Part shown: positions 1 through 6,304 of the stretch, one piece after another
Layout: each line of letters starts with the position of its first letter
Position numbering within the stretch: position 1 is the first letter of the stretch
DNA from: Clostridia bacterium
GTDB lineage: Bacteria > Bacillota > Clostridia > Christensenellales > Aristaeellaceae
Assembly: GCA_016296675.1 (NCBI GenBank)
Contig: JAEDIV010000105.1
Location: 1-9,126, forward strand
Direction: 5' to 3'
DNA length: 9,126 nucleotides
Translations under genes and position numbers: made by a program
Notes under the pieces: generated by a model
What the model was told of the DNA's origin: nothing
The model's database searches: none
What the model saw: only the letters and a program-made list of their open reading frames with translations

Positions 1-707
1 AGATGGGTATACGGAAGATATGTGTGTCCGAAGTTGTTCTCAGCATCTGAAAGGACATACTGTATGCCGCTTCTTAAGCGTTTTTCGTCATTTTTCTGAA
101 ATCCCATAGACAAAGCAATCGCGTCTGCGCTTCGAAAACCGATGCCCCCAATGTCCTCAATAAGGCGGTAGGGATCGCGATCGATGATGGCCTTGGTGTT
201 TTCCTTATATCGGTTATAAATTTTAAGGGACATAGCCGGCGTTAAGCCAAATCCGGCAAGATATACCATGATCATCCGGGATTCTCTTTGCATCTGATAC
301 GACTCGGCAATCTGCCTTGCGCGTTTGGGACCGATTCCATCAATCTCTATCAGTCTGTCCGGGTGGTTTTCCAATACTTCAAGTGTTTCATTTCCAAATG
401 TCTTCACAAGAAGCTTTGCCGTTGCAGGTCCTACACCTTTAATGATGCCGGATGCAAGATATCTTTCTATGCCGCTTTTTGTTGTAGGTTTCAAAATCTC
501 AAATGACGAGGCCTTCAATTGCTTTCCATAATCCCTGTGTTCCGTCCATTCGCCTTCTATATAGATTCTTTCGCCGTTATTGATCATCGGAAACGTTCCA
601 ACGACGGTAAACGCACGTCCTTTGTCCGGCTTTAGAGCAAGAACAGTATAACCATTGGACTCGTTTCTGAATACAATTTCGTCAATCACGCCTTCAAACG
701 CTGGCAT
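1..707 (-). CDS. recD2: RecD2-type ATP-dependent DNA helicase, N-terminal part (runs off the left edge)
   Basis: This is the first 235 codons of RecD2, a superfamily 1B 5'-3' DNA helicase found in bacteria with or without RecBC and linked to DNA repair and replication fork upkeep. Reading back from an ATG at 707, the protein begins MPAFEGVIDEIVFRNESNGY, the small OB-like N-terminal domain (about residues 1-75). Helix-hairpin-helix motifs follow: IIKGVGPATAK (88-98) and IDGIGPKRAR (122-131). After them come the family-typical stretches AGFGLTPAMSLKIY (151-164) and DPYRLIEDIGGIGFRSAD (178-195). The helicase motor with Walker A and B, roughly the last two thirds of a protein of about 740 residues, lies outside the window, so intactness cannot be judged. 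The start is supported by GGAGGG just upstream, inside the end of the preceding gene, whose stop codon lies 3 nt before the ATG. It is the third gene of a minus-strand operon and probably translationally coupled. The family call comes from recognised sequence; activity is inferred. Confidence 0.93.
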   Translation of the reverse strand, partial: MPAFEGVIDEIVFRNESNGYTVLALKPDKGRAFTVVGTFPMINNGERIYIEGEWTEHRDYGKQLKASSFEILKPTTKSGIERYLASGIIKGVGPATAKLLVKTFGNETLEVLENHPDRLIEIDGIGPKRARQIAESYQMQRESRMIMVYLAGFGLTPAMSLKIYNRYKENTKAIIDRDPYRLIEDIGGIGFRSADAIALSMGFQKNDEKRLRSGIQYVLSDAENNFGHTYLPYTH

Positions 708-710
708 AGA

Positions 711-1472
711 TTATCCCTCCGTATTTGTTGGGCTTTGGTTATAGACAGACGCAGTATTACCAGTAACATTTTTAGGCACTCTGAGATAATCAATCAAAAC
801 CACGCTCATCCATATAACCAGGGTTATGAAAACCATCAGAATTCCGGTTATGAGCCAGGAGATTACGGGCTTAACAGAGAAAGAGCGCTGGGAAGATGCA
901 TTTTTGTCTTCTATAATGCGCTCAATGGATCTTAACAAGGCATTGAAATCAGGCGGAAAACAAGCGGATTCAATGACTTCACTTGCCGCCTTCCTGATAA
1001 GAGAAATGCTTGATTTTCTGCCTTTGTGATCTTTGGACTGAGAAAAGGCACGCACTTTCGCGCGTTCAAGAATAGCCTTGATTTTTTCAGCGCTGTCGCC
1101 TGTAACGGCTGAAATTTCCTTGACTGAAAGATCAAGCGCGTATCTTAAGACGATCGTTCTTGCTTTCTTTTCGTCCAGCGTCAGTATCCATTCAGAAAGC
1201 GGTGAAGTGATCCCCGTCATATCGCCTGAAAAACTAAAAAGCGCGGCGTCTTCCTTGCTCACGGATTTGATGGAATTGTACTTAATATTTTCCAAAATCG
1301 CTTCAAAATCCTTTTCTTCGGGCATCGGATGACTGAGCATTTCTTTCATGAGAATGCTTTCTGCCGCCCGCTCATTTCCGGTAATCAGATATGCACAAGA
1401 AAAAAGATATTTGAATTTCGATTTATAGGCGCTTTCGATCAAGCGGATGCTTACATTTGTGTTCTTTTTCAT
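711..1472 (-). CDS. Sigma-factor-like (ECF type) protein with a C-terminal transmembrane helix
   Basis: This 253-residue protein looks like a divergent ECF sigma factor joined to a membrane anchor. Residues about 14-46 (AYKSKFKYLFSCAYLITGNE and on) resemble sigma region 2. Residues about 97-143 resemble region 4, with the helix-turn-helix-like stretch LRYALDLSVKEISAVTG (109-125) followed by IKAILERAKVRA. A basic linker (KDHKGRKSS, 147-155) and a helical stretch follow. One strong hydrophobic segment covers about 203-228 (VISWLITGILMVFITLVIWM), and a 23-residue polar tail ends the protein. With the N-terminus inside, the tail would be outside the cell. The start ATG overlaps the stop of the upstream membrane-protein gene (ATGA), with AAAGGG before it. 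Region 2 matches weakly, so it might be a one-component DNA-binding regulator rather than a true sigma factor. No separate anti-sigma gene is seen; the anchor could play that part, which is inference. Confidence 0.6.
   Translation of the reverse strand: MKKNTNVSIRLIESAYKSKFKYLFSCAYLITGNERAAESILMKEMLSHPMPEEKDFEAILENIKYNSIKSVSKEDAALFSFSGDMTGITSPLSEWILTLDEKKARTIVLRYALDLSVKEISAVTGDSAEKIKAILERAKVRAFSQSKDHKGRKSSISLIRKAASEVIESACFPPDFNALLRSIERIIEDKNASSQRSFSVKPVISWLITGILMVFITLVIWMSVVLIDYLRVPKNVTGNTASVYNQSPTNTEG
714..720 (-). promoter_or_regulatory. Ribosome binding site of recD2, inside the upstream gene
   Basis: On the minus strand the bases read GGAGGGATAA followed by TCT and the ATG at 707. The GGAGGG element encodes the last Glu-Gly codons of the upstream sigma-like protein, and the TAA is that protein's stop. 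Ribosomes finishing the upstream gene would sit on the recD2 start, so the two products are likely made together. This arrangement also fixes the recD2 start. Confidence 0.8.
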
Positions 1473-1810
1473 TTTTTACCCTTTTTTTGCGTTTTATTGA
1501 TAACATCTCCTGCTGCTGCGCCGATCATGGTAACAAAAAAGGTAATCATGACCGGAAGCGGATCCGGACCGATTCCCATCGTGGACAAGAATCCTGCACA
1601 AGTTTCAGATATGGGCGGCAAAATGATCGTAAGATAAGGATTCAACCCTTTTCTTACCATCCGATATCCTAAAACAGATGAGATAACGGGAAGAATAATA
1701 TAGAACAGAATTGAGAAAATAAAAGCAATCGGCCTTAGAAGATAAAACAAAAAGGAGATTATAAAAAGAAGCGCAAACTGGCCTAAAAGAAGAAAGAAGT
1801 ATTTCCTCAT
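1469..1810 (-). CDS. Small integral membrane protein of unknown function
   Basis: I do not recognise this 113-residue protein. It is very hydrophobic: the segments LLLGQFALLFIISFLFYLL (about residues 6-24), IAFIFSILFYIILPVISSV (about 28-46), a stretch near LNPYLTIILPPI (about 56-67) and LPVMITFFVTMIGAAAG (about 84-100) suggest three to four membrane passes. The C-terminus is strongly basic (KTQKKGKK) and probably cytoplasmic. An in-frame ATG at 1870 would give 20 more residues, but it lies on the -35 box of the operon promoter. I therefore chose the ATG at 1810, which is followed by a typical membrane-protein start (MRKYFFLLLG) and preceded by a purine-rich AAAGGGGGCGAG element about 11 nt away. 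Its stop overlaps the start of the sigma-like gene by 4 nt, so it is first in an operon with that gene and recD2. A link with the membrane-anchored regulator is possible but unproven. Confidence 0.75.
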   Translation of the reverse strand: MRKYFFLLLGQFALLFIISFLFYLLRPIAFIFSILFYIILPVISSVLGYRMVRKGLNPYLTIILPPISETCAGFLSTMGIGPDPLPVMITFFVTMIGAAAGDVINKTQKKGKK

Positions 1811-1841
1811 GCTCTTTCTCGCCCCCTTTCCATTTGAATGA

Positions 1842-1870
1842 ATTATATCATTTTTTTTGTATATTCTCAA
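1842..1870 (-). promoter_or_regulatory. Sigma-A-type promoter of the membrane protein / sigma-like / recD2 operon
   Basis: On the minus strand a TATAAT -10 box (1847-1842) sits 17 bp downstream of TTGAGA (1870-1865), which differs from the consensus -35 by one base. Transcription would start near 1835, leaving a leader of about 25 nt before the ATG at 1810. This is the best promoter match in the window. A second, weaker TATAAT at 1893-1888 lacks a convincing -35. Confidence 0.75.
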
Positions 1871-1952
1871 GTGTAAAAGAACGTTTCATTATATGCTTCT
1901 TTAGGTATCATTATTGTTCTTAACGTCTATTCCTTTAAACTCTATTTTTCGG

Positions 1953-1958
1953 TATAAT
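1953..1958 (+). promoter_or_regulatory. Putative -10 box of the XRE regulator gene
   Basis: A perfect TATAAT lies 34 nt before the ATG of the regulator. No good TTGACA-like element occurs at 16-18 bp upstream (the bases there are near TTCCTT), so the promoter may be weak or need help, as is common for self-regulated repressors. The gene's ribosome binding site is AGGA at 1979-1982, 9 nt before the ATG. Confidence 0.5.
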
Positions 1959-1991
1959 ATAAAGAGAAATTTGATATTAGGATGATGATTT

Positions 1992-2297
1992 ATGAATTAC
2001 ATTGCTTTAGGCAAAAGAATCCGCGATCACAGAAGAGCGCTCGGTCTCACGCAGGAACAGTTGGCGGAGAAAACCGGTGTTTCCATTTCTTTTATCGGAC
2101 ATATTGAACGCGGCTCCAGAAAAGCGAGTCTCGATACGCTTGTCGCGATCTGCAATGCCATGAATATGTCTCCTGCAGTCCTTCTTCAGGATTCCCTGAT
2201 TTGCGATCTTCCTGTAGTTCCTGAGGAAACCTCCCGCAGACAGCGCGATCTTATCAATGAAATCTCCCGCGTGATTCTCGAAAACTACGATCGCTGA
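1992..2297 (+). CDS. XRE-family helix-turn-helix transcriptional regulator
   Basis: This 101-residue DNA-binding protein consists of one Cro/C1-type helix-turn-helix domain plus a short C-terminal helical tail. The domain spans about residues 6-65: LGKRIRDHRRALGLTQEQLA begins it, the recognition helix region is VSISFIGHIERGSRKAS (30-46), and it ends in LDTLVAICNAMNMSPAVLL. The tail (about 66-101) carries a charged helix, SRRQRDLINEISRVILENY, that may mediate dimer contacts. There is no ligand, protease or metal-binding domain, so what it senses is unknown. It is transcribed alone, divergently from the recD2 operon, and ends at its own terminator. It could act on the shared intergenic region, on itself, or on the ABC exporter genes 134 nt downstream; none of these is shown by the sequence. 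The family is certain, the target is not. Confidence 0.93.
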   Translation: MNYIALGKRIRDHRRALGLTQEQLAEKTGVSISFIGHIERGSRKASLDTLVAICNAMNMSPAVLLQDSLICDLPVVPEETSRRQRDLINEISRVILENYDR

Positions 2298-2320
2298 AAA
2301 CAAAAACTTTTTATTCCTGT

Positions 2321-2346
2321 AAACGCCTGATCAATCAGGCGTTTTT
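2321..2346 (+). terminator. Intrinsic terminator after the XRE regulator gene
   Basis: The arms AAACGCCTGAT (2321-2331) and ATCAGGCGTTT (2334-2344) pair perfectly over 11 bp around a very short loop and run into a T tract (2342-2346). It lies 24 nt after the stop codon. It separates the regulator from the exporter operon. Confidence 0.9.
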
Positions 2347-2375
2347 CTGTTTATTTAACATGCATTATATCGACA

Positions 2376-2403
2376 TTGTCATATGTTTATGGCAGAATAA
2401 AAC
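2376..2403 (+). promoter_or_regulatory. Candidate promoter of the ABC exporter operon
   Basis: TTGTCA (2376-2381, five of six consensus bases) is followed after 16 bp by TAAAAC (2398-2403, four of six). Since a strong terminator precedes this stretch, the exporter genes need a promoter here, and this is the best match in the 84 nt available. The -10 box is poor, so an activator or another start site is possible. Confidence 0.35.
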
Positions 2404-2416
2404 TAATTTGTTTTCG

Positions 2417-2425
2417 GGAAGTGAT
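2417..2425 (+). promoter_or_regulatory. Extended ribosome binding site supporting a TTG start
   Basis: The bases GGAAGTGAT match the extended anti-Shine-Dalgarno complement GGAGGTGAT at eight of nine positions and end 5 nt before the TTG at 2431. This supports TTG as the true start of the first exporter subunit; the next in-frame ATG would remove the basic N-terminus and part of the first membrane helix. Confidence 0.75.
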
Positions 2426-2430
2426 GTAAA

Positions 2431-4161
2431 TTGAGAAAGCTTTTTAAGTTTCTGAAGCCCTACATGCTTTTTACTATTCTGGCTCCTTTGTTTATGCTGC
2501 TTGAGGTGGCGATGGATCTTGCGCAGCCGATGCTCATGAGCAGAATCATAGACGTCGGCGTTAAAAACGGCGACAAAGCCTACATCGTTTGGATGAGTAT
2601 CGGCATGTGCTTATGCGCCCTGATCGGCATTGTCGGGGGCGTAGGAAACATGTATTTTTCTACCAAAGCAGGATATGGCTTTGCCAGGGATCTTAGGAGC
2701 GCTGTGTACCGAAAGATTCAGTCCTTTTCTTTTGCCAATGTGGATAACTTCAAAACAGGCTCATTGATTACCCGTACCACCAATGACGTAACCCAGATAC
2801 AAAACGCCTTTACCTCCTGTATCCGCATGCTTGTCCGTTCTCCTTTTCTCTGTATCGGCGGCATAGTGTCGGTTCTCATGATCAGCCCGAAGCTTTCTTT
2901 GGTCGTCCTGACTGCCGTTCCCTTCCTTGTGATTTTGATCGTCTTTCTTTTAAATAAAGGACGAAAGCTTTTCTCTTCCATGCAGAAGAAACTGGACCGC
3001 GTAAACACTGTTATGCAGGAAAGCCTCTCAGGCATCCGCGTCATCAAGGCATTTGCGCGAAGCGAACACGAAAACAATAAATTCCGCAATGCAAACGGCG
3101 ATCTTACAGAAGCTTCTATGAAAGCCATGCGAATGATGTCTTATGCATTTCCTATGGTCGGCTTTATCATGAATGTCACCATGATTCTTATGTATCTGTT
3201 CGGCGGCAAGATGGTATTCACTTGTCAACTCCAGCCGGGCGAGATCATGGCGTTTTCCAATTATATTACACAGATTCTGATGTCGCTTACGATGTCTTCA
3301 TTTACGCTCATGTTCCTCTCCCGTGCCGGTGTATCCTTTAGACGCGTAAACGAAGTTCTGGATACCAAAAGTGATATCTATGACGGCGGCAACACAGATC
3401 TTAAAATCAAAAAAGGTGAAGTTGAATTCAGAAATGTTTCTTTCTCCTATCCCGGCCAGGCGGGTGATCCCGTTCTTGGAAACATTTCTTTCACAGCAAA
3501 ACCCGGTGAAACAGTAGCCATTCTCGGCGCAACAGGTTCCGGAAAGAGCACCCTTATCAACCTGATTCCGAGACTTTACGATGTAACAAAGGGAAGCGTA
3601 TTGATCGACGGCGTTGACGTCAGAGATTATACGCTTGATAACCTGCGCGAAGGCATCGGCTATGCGCTTCAGGAAAATGTTCTCTTTACCGGCACCATCG
3701 AGGAAAACCTTCGCTGGGGCGATGAAGAAGCGTCTTCTGAGAAAATCGCGAAAGTTGCAGATATCGCGCAGGCTGATTCTTTTGTCGAAAAGCTGCCTGA
3801 CAGATACGAAACTGTGCTCGGTCAGAGAGGCGTGAATCTTTCCGGCGGTCAGAAACAGCGCCTTTGCATTGCGCGCGCACTGATGAAGGATCCTAAAATT
3901 CTGATTCTTGATGATTCCACCAGCGCTGTCGACCTTACAACCGAAGCAAAGATTCAGACAGCGCTTCGAAATGTTTTCAGTGAAATGACTGTGTTTATCG
4001 TCGCACAGAGAATCTCTTCCGTCATGGACGCCGACAAGATTCTGGTCATGGAAAACGGAAGCATTATCGACAGCGGCGCGCATAATGAGCTTATTTCAAG
4101 ATGCAGTGTTTACAGAGAAATCGTATCCAGTCAGCTTGGAGAGGAGGCGTTCAAGGAATGA
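2431..4161 (+). CDS. ABC exporter half-transporter, degenerate-site subunit (BmrC/TM287-like)
   Basis: This 576-residue protein has a six-helix exporter membrane domain (about residues 1-320) followed by an ATPase domain, the usual length for the family. It starts with TTG. ATPase motifs are Walker A GATGSGKST (366-374), Q-loop Gln414, signature LSGGQ (470-474) and Walker B ILILDDSTSAVD (490-501). The catalytic Glu after the Walker B Asp is replaced by Asp495, and the switch-loop His by Gln526 (IVAQRIS). These changes, with an intact signature, mark the subunit that supplies the degenerate ATP site in heterodimeric exporters such as TM287/288 and BmrCD. Its stop codon overlaps the start of the partner gene (ATGA), so the two are made together. 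Such pairs export drugs, lipids or peptides; the substrate cannot be told here, and no peptide precursor or C39 peptidase domain is present. Confidence 0.93.
   Translation: MRKLFKFLKPYMLFTILAPLFMLLEVAMDLAQPMLMSRIIDVGVKNGDKAYIVWMSIGMCLCALIGIVGGVGNMYFSTKAGYGFARDLRSAVYRKIQSFSFANVDNFKTGSLITRTTNDVTQIQNAFTSCIRMLVRSPFLCIGGIVSVLMISPKLSLVVLTAVPFLVILIVFLLNKGRKLFSSMQKKLDRVNTVMQESLSGIRVIKAFARSEHENNKFRNANGDLTEASMKAMRMMSYAFPMVGFIMNVTMILMYLFGGKMVFTCQLQPGEIMAFSNYITQILMSLTMSSFTLMFLSRAGVSFRRVNEVLDTKSDIYDGGNTDLKIKKGEVEFRNVSFSYPGQAGDPVLGNISFTAKPGETVAILGATGSGKSTLINLIPRLYDVTKGSVLIDGVDVRDYTLDNLREGIGYALQENVLFTGTIEENLRWGDEEASSEKIAKVADIAQADSFVEKLPDRYETVLGQRGVNLSGGQKQRLCIARALMKDPKILILDDSTSAVDLTTEAKIQTALRNVFSEMTVFIVAQRISSVMDADKILVMENGSIIDSGAHNELISRCSVYREIVSSQLGEEAFKE
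4142..4147 (+). promoter_or_regulatory. Ribosome binding site of the second exporter subunit
   Basis: A perfect AGGAGG lies inside the last codons of the first subunit, 10 nt before the ATG at 4158. It decides the start: an upstream in-frame ATG at 4101 would add 19 residues overlapping the first gene and has no such element. Confidence 0.8.
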
Positions 4162-6269
4162 AAAAAGAAAAAAAGCAGACAGCCCTCAGCCTGAAGCTTG
4201 ACCGTCTTGAAAGCAAATCCCGAAAATATGAAAGCGCCCGCATGCCGCAGGGCGGACACGGCCCTCACGGAGGCGGGCGCGGAAAGATGGAAAAGCCCAA
4301 GGTAAAAAACGCCAAAGGCACGGTTCTCCGTCTTCTCAAATATCTATCTCAAGTAAAGGTTCCCCTGATTCTTGCTCTCCTTGCGCTTCTTGGATCAACC
4401 ATCGCATCTCTCGTGTCTCCCCTTGTTTCCGGACAGCTTATCGACATTCTGAGCAGTGCAACGAATATCCCGCCTGCGGTAGCAACAGCATCCATGCTCG
4501 GCGCATATGTGGCAACAGGCTACATGATGAATAAACACCGCAGCAAAACCGAAGAAACAAGCGGCGAGAAGCCCTCTCTCCTGTCTGAAGGTTTTATCTT
4601 CTCCATCACTGCCTTTGCAGCCAGCGCAGCAGCCGGAGGAGGCGCAGTGCTTTTCATATCAAACGGCGACGCTATGGACGCCCTTATAAAGCAGCTTCTT
4701 CTGATGGCTCTTCTCTTTGTCGTCAGCACCGCCTTTTCCCTTTCCCAGCAGCTGCTTCTTGTAAAGGTCGCTCAGCACACCGTTCGCGTAATTCGTGAAG
4801 AACTGTTTGAAAAGCTTCAGAATCTTCCGCTTCGTTATTTTGACAGCGTTCCTCACGGCCAGATCATGAGCAGGCTCACAAACGACGTCGACAACGTATC
4901 CAACATGCTTTCCAACACGATTACGCAGATTCTCTCCTCTGTCGTAACCCTTGTCGTCTGCCTTTACATGATGCTTCGCTTAAGCTGGCAGCTGACGCTC
5001 GTCAGTTTCATCACCATTCCCTTCAGTATGCTCATCATGGGCACGATCACCAAACACACCAGCAAGTATTTCAAGCTTCAGCAGGCATGTCTTGGCGAAA
5101 TGAACGGCATCGTAGAAGAGACTGTCAGCGGCGCGCGCGTTGTAAAGGTATTCTCCAGAGAAGACAAAGTTATCGGCGAATTTGAAGAAGCCAATGAAGA
5201 TCTGACCGTGGCCGGTACCTATGCGACCATTCTTTCCTCTGTCATCGGTCCCCTTATGAACGTCGTTCACAATATCAGTTTTGCGCTCATGAGCGGCGTC
5301 GGAGGTTTCCTGGTTGTTAACGGAAGCGTCCCATCCATCGGCATGATTCAATCTTTCCTCCAGTATTCCAGACAATTTTCAAACCCCTTCAATCAGATCG
5401 CCAACCAGATTACAACCATTCAGTCCGCGCTTGCCGGCGCCGAACGCGTATTTGAGGTTATGGACGTTGAACCTGAACCAATGGACTTGCCGGGCGCAGA
5501 TCCCCTTGCATCTCCCAAAGGCCACGTTGTTTTTGAAAACGTCACGTTCGGTTATGAAAAGGATCAGCCGATTCTTAAAAACCTCACCTTTGAAGCAAAG
5601 CCTGGTCAAACGATCGCCCTTGTAGGCCCGACCGGCGCAGGAAAGACGACTGTGGTCAATCTGCTCATGCGCTTTTATGATATTGACAGCGGCAGAATCC
5701 TGATCGACGGCACTGAAATTGAAGACATTCAGCGTCAGAAGCTTCGAACCACACTGGGCATGGTTCTTCAGGATGTGTATCTGTTCGCCGGAACCATTCG
5801 CGAGAACATTGCCTACGGAAATCTTGAGGCAACTGATGAGCAGATCGAGGCGGCTGCCAAGATGGCCAACTGCCACGAGTTCATTACAAGGCTTCCCAAA
5901 GGGTATCAAACTGAGCTCTCAGAAGCCGGAAGCAACATCTCTCAAGGCCAAAGACAGCTTCTTTCTATCGCCCGCGCTATTCTTTCCGATCCTGCCATCT
6001 TGATTCTGGACGAGGCAACAAGCTCTGTCGATACCAGAACTGAAATGAACATTCAAAAGGCGATGATTGCCCTTATGAAGGGACGCACAAGCTTTGTCAT
6101 CGCCCATCGCCTTTCAACGATTCGCAATGCTGATCAGATTCTCGTATTGAATGCCGGAACGATCATCGAATCCGGTACGCATGAGGAACTTCTGGAAAAG
6201 GGCGGATTCTATGCCGATCTCTTGAACAGCCAGTATAAAAGCGGCGTACTTGATGAAAACGATATATAA
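4158..6269 (+). CDS. ABC exporter half-transporter, catalytic-site subunit (BmrD/TM288-like) with an insert after TM1
   Basis: This 703-residue partner of the preceding subunit has a membrane domain and a C-terminal ATPase domain. Motifs: Walker A GPTGAGKTT (490-498), Q-loop Gln538, Walker B LILDEATSSVD (615-625) with catalytic Glu619, and switch-loop His650 (IAHRLST). The signature is altered to ISQGQ (594-598) in place of LSGGQ. This complements the first subunit: its Walker motifs pair with the partner's intact LSGGQ to make the hydrolysing site. The N-terminus is a basic tail with a Gly/His-rich stretch (MPQGGHGPHGGGRGK, 29-43), which I recall as common in this subunit type. Between TM1 (about 68-92) and TM2 (about 174-200) lies an insert of some 75 residues with two further hydrophobic segments (about 104-123 and 145-167), flanking a charged loop. 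That explains much of the extra length over a standard half-transporter of about 580 residues. The substrate is unknown. Confidence 0.93.
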   Translation: MKKEKKQTALSLKLDRLESKSRKYESARMPQGGHGPHGGGRGKMEKPKVKNAKGTVLRLLKYLSQVKVPLILALLALLGSTIASLVSPLVSGQLIDILSSATNIPPAVATASMLGAYVATGYMMNKHRSKTEETSGEKPSLLSEGFIFSITAFAASAAAGGGAVLFISNGDAMDALIKQLLLMALLFVVSTAFSLSQQLLLVKVAQHTVRVIREELFEKLQNLPLRYFDSVPHGQIMSRLTNDVDNVSNMLSNTITQILSSVVTLVVCLYMMLRLSWQLTLVSFITIPFSMLIMGTITKHTSKYFKLQQACLGEMNGIVEETVSGARVVKVFSREDKVIGEFEEANEDLTVAGTYATILSSVIGPLMNVVHNISFALMSGVGGFLVVNGSVPSIGMIQSFLQYSRQFSNPFNQIANQITTIQSALAGAERVFEVMDVEPEPMDLPGADPLASPKGHVVFENVTFGYEKDQPILKNLTFEAKPGQTIALVGPTGAGKTTVVNLLMRFYDIDSGRILIDGTEIEDIQRQKLRTTLGMVLQDVYLFAGTIRENIAYGNLEATDEQIEAAAKMANCHEFITRLPKGYQTELSEAGSNISQGQRQLLSIARAILSDPAILILDEATSSVDTRTEMNIQKAMIALMKGRTSFVIAHRLSTIRNADQILVLNAGTIIESGTHEELLEKGGFYADLLNSQYKSGVLDENDI

Positions 6270-6273
6270 ACCC

Positions 6274-6303
6274 AAGCGGCATGATGCGTCATGCCGCTTT
6301 TAT
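6274..6303 (+). terminator. Intrinsic terminator of the ABC exporter operon
   Basis: The arms AAGCGGCATGA (6274-6284) and TCATGCCGCTT (6289-6299) form a perfect 11-bp stem around a TGCG loop, followed by TTTTATCTTATT. It lies 4 nt after the exporter stop codon. The hairpin also sits just after the stop of the convergent GH94 gene, but on the minus strand it is followed by GGG and not a T run, so it should work mainly for plus-strand transcripts. Confidence 0.88.
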
Positions 6304-6304
6304 C

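Noticed and set aside
288..531. Short plus-strand frames within the recD2 region
   Set aside because: The minus strand here encodes clear RecD2 helix-hairpin-helix sequence; the plus-strand frames have no ribosome binding site or known features.
1811..1870. Upstream ATG at 1870 for the small membrane protein
   Set aside because: It falls on the -35 box of the operon promoter and would not be on the transcript; the ATG at 1810 is well placed.
2321..2344. The perfect palindrome as a repressor operator
   Set aside because: It is followed directly by a T tract just after a stop codon, so an intrinsic terminator explains it better.
2358..2389. Loose inverted repeat (AACAT ... ATGTT) as an operator before the exporter genes
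   Set aside because: Only five bases per arm pair, with a long AT-rich gap; this is expected by chance.
3298..4083. 261-codon open frame antisense to the first ABC subunit gene
   Set aside because: It lies wholly opposite the ATPase domain with all its motifs, has no recognisable protein features, and is a side effect of codon use in the real gene.
4101..4157. Upstream ATG start for the second ABC subunit, adding 19 residues
   Set aside because: It lies deep in the first gene with no ribosome binding site, while the ATG at 4158 has AGGAGG 10 nt upstream and a classic ATGA overlap.
5379..5909. 176-codon open frame antisense to the second ABC subunit gene
   Set aside because: Same reason: shadow of a well-conserved coding region, with no family resemblance.
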